Assembly: GCA_027013765.1 (NCBI GenBank) | Contig: JALWGG010000265.1 | Location: forward strand, 1-22,163 | DNA from: Acidilobaceae archaeon | Lineage (GTDB): Archaea; Thermoproteota; Thermoprotei_A; Sulfolobales; Acidilobaceae | Length of the DNA stretch: 22,163 nucleotides | Direction of reading: 5' to 3' | Shown here: positions 13,967 through 21,681 of the stretch, one piece after another | Position numbering within the stretch: position 1 is the stretch's first letter | Layout: the number at the start of each line of letters is the position of its first letter | Translations under genes and position numbers: made by a program | The notes under the pieces: generated by a model | Database searches by the model: none | Told to the model about the DNA's origin: nothing | The model's input: the letters and a program-made list of their open reading frames with translations, nothing else

Positions 13967-14840
13967 GATCATTGCAGCAGACAGTCTTGGTGTCAGGAGT
14001 ATTGCAACAGTTGTAGAGGCATGCGGATACACCATTGGGATAGACCTGGGGGCAGCCCTTGGGCCTAGAAGGTATGGGCTACCACCCCATGAGCTGGAGT
14101 ATGAGCGGCTTATAGAGTCGCTAAATAGGATTACAAAGTGGATCGAAAATAGCAGTATAATAATAATAACACATTACCATTATGACCATTATGTAAGAGA
14201 TTCTCCAGAGTTGTATTATGGGAAGACTCTCCTAGTAAAAGATCCACTCAACAATATAAATAGAAGTCAACGGGTGAGGAGCTATCTCTTCTTGAAGAAG
14301 AGCGGGTTAGAGGAGCGGGCCAATATAGTGTATGCCGATTCAAGGGAGCTAGTATTCGAGGGGGGATTAAGAATCACATTCTCAAAACCAAGCTGGCATG
14401 GGGAGGCTGGCACAAAACTAGGAAAGGTGCTTATGGCAAAGATAGAATGCGAGAACGAGACCTTCATATATGGAAGCGACGTTCAGGGACCCATGGATGA
14501 CGAAGCATTAAACATACTACTAAAGTGGATAAGACCCGGATCCACGGTGTTAATCGACGGCCCCCCAACATACTTTGCAGGATACAAAGTGAGCTGGGAT
14601 AGCGTTACGAAGGGGCTAAGAAACATGCTTAGAATAATCAAAGAAGGGAGACCATCAACACTAATAGTAGACCACCACCTGGTTAGAGACCTCAATTACA
14701 GGAAGTGGATCGAGGAACACATAACAGAGGCAGCAAACATGGATATACGCCTAGTAAACGCAGCAGAATACATGGGTCTAAAGGAAGAACCGCTTGAAGC
14801 GCTCAGGAAGCAACTGTGGGGGAGGGATCCAGGGTCATGA
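13956..14840 (+). CDS. UPF0282 metallo-beta-lactamase-fold hydrolase
   Basis: A predicted metal-dependent hydrolase of the archaeal UPF0282 (COG2248) family, substrate unknown. Seen: the metal motif THYHYDHY with His73, His75, Asp77 and His78, a further conserved SWHGEAG segment near 145-151, FIYGSDVQGP near 170-179 and DHHLVRD near 238-244, all likely metal or active-site contributors. The 294 residues match the family. The start is TTG 13956 (MRIKIIAADSLGVRS), overlapping the end of trm10 by 11 bases. The sequence from residue 1 is a good first strand, with GGGGGT about nine bases upstream. The overlap indicates translational coupling in the rnhB-trm10 operon. Its TGA stop lies in TCATGA, shared with the convergent ASCH gene. 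Confidence 0.85.
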   Translation: MRIKIIAADSLGVRSIATVVEACGYTIGIDLGAALGPRRYGLPPHELEYERLIESLNRITKWIENSSIIIITHYHYDHYVRDSPELYYGKTLLVKDPLNNINRSQRVRSYLFLKKSGLEERANIVYADSRELVFEGGLRITFSKPSWHGEAGTKLGKVLMAKIECENETFIYGSDVQGPMDDEALNILLKWIRPGSTVLIDGPPTYFAGYKVSWDSVTKGLRNMLRIIKEGRPSTLIVDHHLVRDLNYRKWIEEHITEAANMDIRLVNAAEYMGLKEEPLEALRKQLWGRDPGS

Positions 14841-15290
14841 ATAGGGCTTCCGCAGCCTCTTTACTATAAGCTCATAAAACGGGTCTCCCTCGCGCAACAC
14901 TCTATAGCTAAAGGGCGGCATCCATCCCGGTATGATCCTCCTGATCTCCTCTAAGGTCACTGGCCTTGGATAGGGCGTCGGCTCTAATACCTCCAAGGCT
15001 ATAGCCTGCTTAGCCCCCCTGATATAAGCCCAAGCGTCACTTCCGATTCCTGTTCCCGGCACACTCACGATCTCCCAAACCTTCTCTGGGGTAGCTTTTA
15101 TGATCCTTCCAACCCTGAATTCTCCTATAACACCCTTTATCTGGCCGCTTGCATATACTACTATAATACTACCTTCACTTATTAGAGGGGAACCCGAGAC
15201 TTTTCTCAGTTCATACCTCTTTCTACCTGCAAAGATCGCTCTAGCATATCTAGGCTTTATACTCATTAGGTAAAGTTCCTCCACAGCCAT
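14835..15290 (-). CDS. ASCH / PUA-like domain protein
   Basis: A 151-residue single-domain protein with the ASCH/PUA-like fold, usually linked to RNA or modified-base binding. Seen: LYLMSIKPRYARAIFAGRKR (6-25), the characteristic first strand and helix, followed by YELRK and then by strands IIVVYAS and GVIGEFRVGRI. No separate catalytic domain is present. The function in this organism is unknown. Start: ATG 15290 follows GGAGGGTGG directly; the in-frame GTG 15284 would place the same site six bases upstream, so two residues are uncertain. A TATA-like CTTATATT lies at 15329-15336 (read on the other strand). It lies downstream of ATP synthase subunit C but probably has its own promoter. Confidence 0.75.
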   Translation of the reverse strand: MAVEELYLMSIKPRYARAIFAGRKRYELRKVSGSPLISEGSIIVVYASGQIKGVIGEFRVGRIIKATPEKVWEIVSVPGTGIGSDAWAYIRGAKQAIALEVLEPTPYPRPVTLEEIRRIIPGWMPPFSYRVLREGDPFYELIVKRLRKPYS

Positions 15291-15328
15291 CCACCCTCCA
15301 AAGAGGATTTTAAATTTACAATAGGAGT

Positions 15329-15336
15329 CTTATATT
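15329..15336 (-). promoter_or_regulatory. TATA box for the ASCH gene
   Basis: AATATAAG on the minus strand lies about 42 bases before ATG 15290, predicting a leader of about 15 bases that contains GGAGGGTGG. A second A/T run (TTTAAAAT, 15308-15316) is too close to the start to be the main box unless the transcript is leaderless. Confidence 0.4.
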
Positions 15337-15343
15337 ATTGGTT

Positions 15344-16375
15344 CTATCTAGATATAATCAGGATCTTTGAGTATTCGTCAACTTTCAACTTTAGCTCAAT
15401 TGATGATAGTATTGCTATAATATTCTCAACCTCGAACCTAAGCATGACGGCTCCAGCAGCTGCTATGGCTGGGCTGAAGGGGTATCCTTGAAACGCCCTC
15501 TCTACACCTCTTTTTAAAGCTGCCTTTAGACTCATCCTAGCGCTATGCAGTATCGCTCCCAGGTCCTCCCCCTCGGGCCTTACATACTTTAGTGCTTCTC
15601 TAAGGCTTGATGCAAGATCCTGTGGAGTAGCCTCCCTTTCATACATTTGCCTGAGTAGGCTTGCATCTACTCCGCACGACTTAACTCTGCTAATCAGCCT
15701 GGTAATTATCCTGGACTCGATTTCGCTTAATTTTGCTTGGATGAGAGATGCGCTGATCTTATATTCTATGAGTGGGCATAGGATACCCTGTAGAGCCGGG
15801 TCTCTGAGCTCTTCTAGTACAGAGGAGTATAACTCTATAGATGCTGGTAGATGTATCCATGAGATCAACTGGGGATTCTTTGTTTCATTATATAGTTGCA
15901 CGGCCATATCGGCATAGGTATATGCCCATGTGCCCTGGATGGCGTCAAGGAATCTGGTTACGGAGGTTTGGGCCTCTGGATCCTGGGATAACATCTTTAG
16001 TATACTCCCATCAATATAGTAGGTAGGATATTCCATGAAACCGGGGGAACCTATAGCGACTCTCTGCATAGCCGATAACACGTCTCGAAGCTCATAATCC
16101 ATTCTAAAAGCATTTATGACTCTAAGGACTTCTTCAGGAGATTCCCTAGCCAGTTTATCTAAATACTTGAAATACAGTGTTTCCAGGATCCTAATAGCTA
16201 CCTCTAGATTTGCCGCATCGGCTGCTTCAGAATACAGCGAGTCCCTTAGCTGTGATAATGCGTCTTTAAGCTCAGATGATGCCATCATCTCCCTGTATCT
16301 ATCCTGTGTGAGTAACTGTGACTTCATTACTCTAATCTTTGGGACTAATCTTGCATAGGATGCCGGCCCAGCCAA
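15344..16375 (-). CDS. atpC: A-type ATP synthase subunit C
   Basis: This subunit is the socket joining the membrane rotor ring to the central stalk in archaeal A-type (V-type-like) ATP synthases. Seen: an all-helical protein of 343 residues that starts YARLVPKIRVMKSQLLT, the usual opening of the AC39/d-type family. It contains three related helical segments, with FRMDYELRDVLSAMQ (about 90-104) and the C-terminal FEVENIIAIL, both typical. There is no signal peptide or transmembrane segment. The start is TTG 16375, with GGTGG about ten bases upstream inside the end of the previous gene, three bases separating the two. No other ATP synthase subunit follows; the A, B, D, E, F, I and K subunits must lie elsewhere. 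Confidence 0.85.
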   Translation of the reverse strand: MAGPASYARLVPKIRVMKSQLLTQDRYREMMASSELKDALSQLRDSLYSEAADAANLEVAIRILETLYFKYLDKLARESPEEVLRVINAFRMDYELRDVLSAMQRVAIGSPGFMEYPTYYIDGSILKMLSQDPEAQTSVTRFLDAIQGTWAYTYADMAVQLYNETKNPQLISWIHLPASIELYSSVLEELRDPALQGILCPLIEYKISASLIQAKLSEIESRIITRLISRVKSCGVDASLLRQMYEREATPQDLASSLREALKYVRPEGEDLGAILHSARMSLKAALKRGVERAFQGYPFSPAIAAAGAVMLRFEVENIIAILSSIELKLKVDEYSKILIISR

Positions 16376-16378
16376 CTC

Positions 16379-16717
16379 CTATGCACCACCCAGCATCTTC
16401 TTCACTTCAGCTGTAACAGCAGCGACGGCCTTGTCAAAATTGGCCCTGGCCTTCTCTTCTAACAGTGCGACTTCACTTTCGATTCTAGCCTTATACTCTA
16501 TCTCCATCTTTTCTTCTTCCGCGTTTACCCTCTTCAGCGCATCTTCTAGAACCTGGTGCACCATTATATCTATATCATTAACCAACTCCCTAGATAATAG
16601 GTCTCCTAGCCTGACTAGCTCGTTTGCCTTACCACGGGTCTCCTCCTCAAGCCTTTTCAACTCAGACTCAAGCCAGTTAACAGCGTCTGCCAGCTTGGCT
16701 ATTGGAGACTTCGCCAT
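16379..16717 (-). CDS. Coiled-coil protein, probable peripheral-stalk subunit (H-like) of the A-type ATP synthase
   Basis: 112 residues, almost entirely long amphipathic helix rich in Glu, Lys and Ala, with a heptad-like pattern over about 12-100. It ends in AVTAEVKKMLGGA, which is like the C-terminal end of archaeal stalk subunits. It has no cysteine or membrane segment. It lies three bases before subunit C on the same strand. In archaeal ATP synthase operons, peripheral-stalk subunits (H and E) sit upstream of C, and this position plus the helix pattern suggest subunit H or a shortened E. Sequence alone does not prove it, since coiled coils resemble each other. ATG 16717 has the promoter box ATTTAATAG (16757-16765) upstream. 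Confidence 0.6.
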   Translation of the reverse strand: MAKSPIAKLADAVNWLESELKRLEEETRGKANELVRLGDLLSRELVNDIDIMVHQVLEDALKRVNAEEEKMEIEYKARIESEVALLEEKARANFDKAVAAVTAEVKKMLGGA

Positions 16718-16756
16718 ATCCCTTCATCCCTAGTAGCATTTGGTGTCTCTGGAGGG

Positions 16757-16765
16757 ATTTAATAG
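16757..16765 (-). promoter_or_regulatory. TATA box for the stalk protein - atpC pair
   Basis: CTATTAAAT on the minus strand lies about 44 bases before ATG 16717, predicting a leader of about 18 bases. It is in the 66-base gap after the ZIP transporter gene, so the ATP synthase pair probably has its own transcript. Confidence 0.4.
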
Positions 16766-16783
16766 TGATGCTATCACGTGTAC

Positions 16784-17593
16784 CTATCCCAGCGTGGAGT
16801 CTAGGTATAGCATTACTATGAAGCCCAGGAAGAAGCCTATGGTAGCCTTGTTCTCATGCCCCGTCCTATGGCTCTCCGGCAGTGCCTCGTGGCTGACCAC
16901 ATACATCATGGCTCCAGCCCCGAACCCGAGCAGTAACGGTAGTAGTGATACTGCTGCGGAGCCTAGGAGGGCTGTGATGAAGCCTGTGAGGACCTCGGAT
17001 AACCCGCTTAATACTCCTACAAGTAACGCAAGCCCTTTCCTGCCTGTTGCAACGGCTATTGGGAGGGAGACTGAGAGCCCTTCTGGGAGGTCCTGAAGTC
17101 CTATAGCTATGCCTACTACAATGCCTTCACCCGGGTCATAGGTGCTGGATGCGCCGATAGCCATGCCCTCGGGGATGTTATGTATTATGATCGCTACTGC
17201 CACTAGCCATGCAGACATAACCTTCCTCATGCCCCATTGTGGCCCCTCATAGCCTTTTATTAGGTGCTCGTGGGGTAGTATGGAGTTTAGAATGTAGATT
17301 GCGACCGCTCCTAGTATGAATCCGGTGAGGGGTGTTATTATCCCAGCCATATCTATGGCTGGGAGGAGTAGGCTTGTAAAGCTTGCAACAGTCATTACAC
17401 CACTACTGAAGGCCATACCTATGTCGAGTAGGACCGAGGATCTCTCCACCCTGCTAGGGTTACGGATGAATAGTATAAGCATTGAGCCGAGCGAGGTCAT
17501 TAGGGCTGCAAATAGCGATGCTACTAGGGCTGTATAGATGGGATCTCCGTGTGAGACCTCTTCTAGCCAGCTGGCTAGGGCTTTCACCAGCAT
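16784..17593 (-). CDS. ZIP family metal ion transporter (GufA-like)
   Basis: A membrane permease for divalent metals, probably zinc or a related ion, moving them into the cytoplasm. Seen: about eight hydrophobic segments (starting near residues 20, 57, 86, 128, 157, 185, 208 and 250), with the metal-site motif HNIPEG at 138-143 in the fourth segment and its partner QDLPEG at 167-172 in the fifth. The partner has Asp where the family more often has Asn (QNIPEG-like). SHEALPESH near 234-242 matches the late conserved histidine/glutamate segment. Length 269 is normal. ATG 17593 has GGTG seven bases upstream. It follows tmcA by 67 bases on the same strand, with no clear TATA box between, so joint transcription is possible. 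Confidence 0.9.
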   Translation of the reverse strand: MLVKALASWLEEVSHGDPIYTALVASLFAALMTSLGSMLILFIRNPSRVERSSVLLDIGMAFSSGVMTVASFTSLLLPAIDMAGIITPLTGFILGAVAIYILNSILPHEHLIKGYEGPQWGMRKVMSAWLVAVAIIIHNIPEGMAIGASSTYDPGEGIVVGIAIGLQDLPEGLSVSLPIAVATGRKGLALLVGVLSGLSEVLTGFITALLGSAAVSLLPLLLGFGAGAMMYVVSHEALPESHRTGHENKATIGFFLGFIVMLYLDSTLG

Positions 17594-17660
17594 AATGGGT
17601 CACCAGGACTTTCAGGCAAGGGTGGTTTCCTCATTCACCCCTCGGGCCCAAAGGTCTTCA

Positions 17661-20210
17661 TCATTCGCATCCGTATTCATCTTCCTCTTCCAGGCTTATT
17701 TCTGTTTCTTGTAACCCTACGCCCACGGGGTCTTCAGGCTCTTGCCCGAAATAGTGTTTAGCCATCTTCCTCATGACCTCTTTTAGGGTAACCATGACCT
17801 TGTATGGCTTCACGTTTAATTCGTCTGCAACCTCTTCCCAGGATTTACCTTGCAATACCTTTGCGACCAGGATCCACTCCTCCATGGTACTCAGCCTAGG
17901 CCTTTTACTAGGTGCTTGCATCCAATAGGCCTTGGCAAGCTTGTTTATTATGTCAGTTGCCGCTTCATAGGTCATGGGGCCCCAGTTGTACACCCATAGC
18001 CTATCCCTCTGGATTGGGGTGAGTTTGGGTTTGCATCCAGGCTTGATGCCGGGTGGGTCTTGGTTCAGCATCTGTAACGCTATCTCAGTCTCTAAGTCGT
18101 TGTAGGTGTCATACAGGCTATTGAGTAGTTTATACTTGAATTCCCTGCTGGACACTTCGACAGCCCTCCTTGCAACATCTTTTATGGGTTTCAATACAAG
18201 CGTTGTATACTCTCCAGATACAGGATTTCTATCCGGGCTTAAGTGGAGTGCCACGAAGCCGTTTTTAGCCCAGAACCTCATTAGCTGCGCGTTAACGCCG
18301 AACCCTGACCCTAGCCAGTCATGCCCCCTCTCGATGCTCTCTTCATAAAGCTTTTCAAGTAGCCTTGAGCCTATACCCATATTCTGCACATCTGGGTGTG
18401 TAGCTATCCTGACTATCCTCCATCCCAGCATTCTACCATATTCTTTTATTCTCGAATGCTTGAGCAGTCTGTCAGGAATTATGTTTCCTGCTATCTTCTC
18501 TCCGCGCAGAAGCTTATCTATCGTGTCATCGTCTAGGCCTCCCTCCAACGCGATCTGGGCTGCTCCAACTATTTTCCCTCCACGGGCGGTCTTGATGGCC
18601 CTTATGCTGTGGTGTGGGGCATCTGCAAGCATTCCCAGGTCGTCTGGCTCGTTCCTATAATGTGCTAGCACGTATATACCGAATAGTTGCCTGAGGACCT
18701 CTTCCCCTTCCCGGCTAAATAGCCAGTTCGGGTCTAGCCTCAAGTATTCTAGTCTCCCCTCCCTAATATCCTCCAGGTCGACCTCGTCTAGCTCTGCTGG
18801 CTCGGCATCAAGGAGTAGCACGTCGAAGAGCCATTTCTCTATGGGATCGTTTTCAGCGTACCTTATGGGTTCATGCATCGATAGCAACTCAATCTCGGTA
18901 TTCTTATCCTCCTTCAGCCTCTTTAGGAACCTGACACTAAACCCCCTACCAGCCCCCTCATAGCCGTGGATCGTTGCAGCAAATATGAGCCTCCTGTGTG
19001 CCTTCCAGATCTTATGTAGCAACGGCACGTGGATGCCGCTGGCCTCATCCACAGCTACTATATCCGCCTGTAGCTTGGTTATGGTTACAGGCTCCCAGTA
19101 TTCTAGGCTGAAGCCCTTGCCCTGTATCTCAAGTATCATCCCACCCCTCTTGATTGGCTTAGGCTTTAGGTCCAGGACCTCTGCTGCCTTTAGCGCGAGC
19201 TCCATCAGGCTCTGGACGTTGCTAAGGCTCGGCGCGGTTACTAGGATCCTCACTCTATGTTTTACCCTACCTAGTTCTCTGGCTAGGCCTATGAGGCCTA
19301 TCCCTACCGCACAGCTCTTCCCCCTACCCCTATCTGCGGTTACAATGATAACCCGTTTCTTCCCTCTTCCTGGTTTTTCATATAATTTTTCTATAGACTT
19401 GATCACATTCACCTGATCCTGGGTTAATGCTAGTCTATACAGTTTATCTGGGAACATGGACTTCTCCGGGATGGATATCTGGCTAGCCGTCTTGCTCTTG
19501 CTTATGTTGCTTGGCGGCTCACCCTTGAGTAGCTTCATTGAATCAGTGTCATAGATGAAGATCTCCTTATACTGTATTAGCTTCCTCTTAAACCAGGAAA
19601 TGAATATGTGTCGGGGCTCCTCGAATCCAGGCACTAATAGGTTCTTCTTGAACAGTGTTACCTTAGTGTCCCACTCACTCCATCCCGGGGCTTGTAGAAT
19701 TATTAATCCACCACCCTCAACGATCCCTATCAGCCTCCCTACATCATTTGGTTTAAGGTCATTTGTCAAGTCAAGCACTAGGCCCTGAAAAGTCGTCCCC
19801 AGGTATTTCTCGCTCTCCTCATATCTTGCGGTTACTTGTTCGAGTAGGGAGGCTTTCTCCTTTATAGCCCTCTTGGTTATCTCTTTCCTCAGCCTTGCGT
19901 CATCAAACTCGTCGTGGAAGAAGTATGCTACCCTTAGAGGCCGCCGTCCTGCGGTTCTCCTATAAACTTTCTCGAAGTAGAGAAGGGTTCTGGCTGTTAC
20001 CGCACCCACAACTCTGGGATCCGAACCTGTCACCACAAGCATGGTCCTGTGCCTAGACTCGATCCCGATCTTGATAGCCTTTCCCAGGCTTCTAAGCATT
20101 TTGATCGTTTTATTGCCAACTATCTTGTCAAGGGATCTAACTACTGATAGTGCCTCCTCCTCGATTTCTGCCCGGGACTTTACACGGCCTTCTACGGCCA
20201 CCTCGGCCAA
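17661..20210 (-). CDS. tmcA: tRNA(Met) cytidine acetyltransferase TmcA
   Basis: It acetylates cytidine (N4-acetylcytidine) in RNA; bacterial TmcA targets C34 of elongator tRNA(Met) with acetyl-CoA and ATP. The archaeal relatives, like NAT10/Kre33, can modify many sites in rRNA and tRNA, so the target here is open. Seen: an N-terminal domain (to about 250), a helicase-like core with Walker A TADRGRGKS (about 291-299) and DEASGIHVP (near 390), and a GNAT domain with the acetyl-CoA loop VQNMGIGSRLLEKL near 605-618. The C-terminal tRNA-binding region ends in an acidic tail (EEEDEYGCE). 849 residues is full length. The start is TTG 20210; GTG 20201 is an alternative. A TATA-like run at 20236-20250 suits a near-leaderless transcript. 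No stop or frameshift interrupts it. Confidence 0.95.
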   Translation of the reverse strand: MAEVAVEGRVKSRAEIEEEALSVVRSLDKIVGNKTIKMLRSLGKAIKIGIESRHRTMLVVTGSDPRVVGAVTARTLLYFEKVYRRTAGRRPLRVAYFFHDEFDDARLRKEITKRAIKEKASLLEQVTARYEESEKYLGTTFQGLVLDLTNDLKPNDVGRLIGIVEGGGLIILQAPGWSEWDTKVTLFKKNLLVPGFEEPRHIFISWFKRKLIQYKEIFIYDTDSMKLLKGEPPSNISKSKTASQISIPEKSMFPDKLYRLALTQDQVNVIKSIEKLYEKPGRGKKRVIIVTADRGRGKSCAVGIGLIGLARELGRVKHRVRILVTAPSLSNVQSLMELALKAAEVLDLKPKPIKRGGMILEIQGKGFSLEYWEPVTITKLQADIVAVDEASGIHVPLLHKIWKAHRRLIFAATIHGYEGAGRGFSVRFLKRLKEDKNTEIELLSMHEPIRYAENDPIEKWLFDVLLLDAEPAELDEVDLEDIREGRLEYLRLDPNWLFSREGEEVLRQLFGIYVLAHYRNEPDDLGMLADAPHHSIRAIKTARGGKIVGAAQIALEGGLDDDTIDKLLRGEKIAGNIIPDRLLKHSRIKEYGRMLGWRIVRIATHPDVQNMGIGSRLLEKLYEESIERGHDWLGSGFGVNAQLMRFWAKNGFVALHLSPDRNPVSGEYTTLVLKPIKDVARRAVEVSSREFKYKLLNSLYDTYNDLETEIALQMLNQDPPGIKPGCKPKLTPIQRDRLWVYNWGPMTYEAATDIINKLAKAYWMQAPSKRPRLSTMEEWILVAKVLQGKSWEEVADELNVKPYKVMVTLKEVMRKMAKHYFGQEPEDPVGVGLQETEISLEEEDEYGCE

Positions 20211-20235
20211 CCCACTAATGAGTGACTCGCTGGCG

Positions 20236-20250
20236 GATATAGGCTATATG
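20236..20250 (-). promoter_or_regulatory. tmcA: TATA-like box for tmcA
   Basis: CATATAGCCTATATC on the minus strand lies 26-40 bases before the TTG start, in the 50-base gap after trmI. It predicts transcription starting at or a few bases before the TTG. Readthrough from trmI is also possible. Confidence 0.35.
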
Positions 20251-20260
20251 GGTAGTTGGA

Positions 20261-21043
20261 CTACAACATTTTTCTTAGCGCAACTATGAATCCAGTGAAC
20301 CCGATCATCCTGACGGAGGGTCTGATAGCCTCTGGCTGCGGCTCGATCTCCCTCTCCATGAGCTCTCCTGAGTAATATATGATCCACCCACTCTCCTCTG
20401 CATGGCGAATGAGTTTCTCAACCTGATTATATGTTGGCAGGAACACTATAAGGGTGCCTGACGGCCTAAGCGACTTATATAGATTGTCTAACGCATTCCA
20501 CGGGTCAGGCATGTCCAGGAACGCGGCATCCATGCCGCTTGGCAGGTTATGGCTTCTCACATCTCCATGGACTAGTTTAAGGCAACTTGTATCTACATTA
20601 GCTAGCTTAAGGTTCTCCAACACGATATCCAGATTATCTCGCCTCACATCGAGAGAATACAGAAGCCCCCCAGGGCATATATGGTGTAATATTATGGTCG
20701 TCAGGAACCCGCTTCCAGCTCCAGCCTCTATAACACGCATTCCCCTACGTATCCCGGAGAGTAGCGCCATATAGCCGAGATCCTTTGGATATATTACCTG
20801 AGTAACCCGTTTATAAAAATTGTTCATTATTTCTATGATTGTCGGTTTAAAAATATACATGTATCCTATACTGCTTTTGAAGCTACTCCCCCACTGTGAT
20901 CCTACAATATCATCTCCTCTCAAGACACCGGCTATTGTATGATAAATATAATCCCTCCTAGCCCTAAAGTAGTATATCCTCCTACGCTGGCCGGTAACCG
21001 CTTCAACACCAATCAAGTCACCCTCACGTATAACATCATCCAT
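20261..21043 (-). CDS. trmI: tRNA (adenine-N1)-methyltransferase TrmI
   Basis: It makes m1A in the T-loop of tRNA (positions 57 and 58 in archaea), which helps keep tRNA folded at high temperature. Seen: an N-terminal beta-rich domain (1-65), SAM-binding motif I EAGAGSGFLT at about 106-115, the next acidic strand end LDVRRDN, GDVRSH near 160-165, and the catalytic-site motif DMPDPW at 177-182. This is the TrmI-type (D/N)(P/L)PDPW signature, and it sets the protein apart from other SAM methyltransferases. At 260 residues the size is normal. Start: a GTG at 21052 gives three extra residues, but ATG 21043 has GGTGG five bases upstream and is preferred. It precedes tmcA on the same strand by 50 bases, two tRNA-modification genes in a row. 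Confidence 0.92.
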   Translation of the reverse strand: MDDVIREGDLIGVEAVTGQRRRIYYFRARRDYIYHTIAGVLRGDDIVGSQWGSSFKSSIGYMYIFKPTIIEIMNNFYKRVTQVIYPKDLGYMALLSGIRRGMRVIEAGAGSGFLTTIILHHICPGGLLYSLDVRRDNLDIVLENLKLANVDTSCLKLVHGDVRSHNLPSGMDAAFLDMPDPWNALDNLYKSLRPSGTLIVFLPTYNQVEKLIRHAEESGWIIYYSGELMEREIEPQPEAIRPSVRMIGFTGFIVALRKML

Positions 21044-21185
21044 GTAAACCACCGATTACAGGATACAACATGGAATAATAGATAAGAGTTTGCTACTGAA
21101 ACAACCTATAGGGATCAGGGAGCCTGGTGCAAAGGCTTTGGAGTGGAATCCAGATGGAATTGATAGGGAGTTGAGGTGGATTGCA

Positions 21186-21674
21186 ATGGCGTTTGGCGGT
21201 GTTTCCGTCCCATTTGTACCTACCAGAGATGAAACACTCGAACTTGTATTTAAGGCATTAGACCTTAAAGAGGGGGATATACTATATGATTTAGGATGTG
21301 GCAATGGAAAGATAGTTATAGAAGCTGCTAGAAGGTATCCAATAAAAAAGGCAGTGTGCATAGAGGCTAGGAGAGAGCTAATAGAGGAGGCCAGGGAGAG
21401 AGCAGCCAAGAATGGGGTGTTGGACAAGATAGAGTTTATTCACGGAGACATGTTCAGGGCCAAGATAAGTGATGCAACAGCTATATACATGTATCTGTTA
21501 ACAAGCGTCAATGAGGCGTTGAAGCCTAAATTATCTAGGGAACTAAGGCCGGGGACAAGAGTAGTTACACTAGACTTCCAGATACCAGGATGGAAGCCGG
21601 TTAAAGTATACGGAGAGAGGGGTGGGTGGCAGAAGACAGTATACTTATACATTATAGGCAAATCAGACAAGTAA
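21186..21674 (+). CDS. aKMT-like protein lysine methyltransferase
   Basis: A class I SAM methyltransferase that resembles the crenarchaeal lysine methyltransferase aKMT, known to methylate chromatin protein Cren7 and other proteins in Sulfolobus. Seen: VPFVPTRDETLELV at the N-terminus, motif I YDLGCGNGKIVIEAA, the acidic strand end CIEARRELIEEA, and TAIYMYLLTSVNEALKPKL with ELRPGTRVV and YLYIIG at the end, in the same order as in aKMT. Start: the frame is open back to TTG 21090, which would add 32 residues. ATG 21186 has GAGGTGG six bases upstream and yields 162 residues, the aKMT length with the VPxVPT opening, so it is preferred. It diverges from trmI. The substrate is inferred by resemblance; another small-protein or RNA target remains possible. 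Confidence 0.82.
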   Translation: MAFGGVSVPFVPTRDETLELVFKALDLKEGDILYDLGCGNGKIVIEAARRYPIKKAVCIEARRELIEEARERAAKNGVLDKIEFIHGDMFRAKISDATAIYMYLLTSVNEALKPKLSRELRPGTRVVTLDFQIPGWKPVKVYGERGGWQKTVYLYIIGKSDK

Positions 21675-21681
21675 AGAACTG

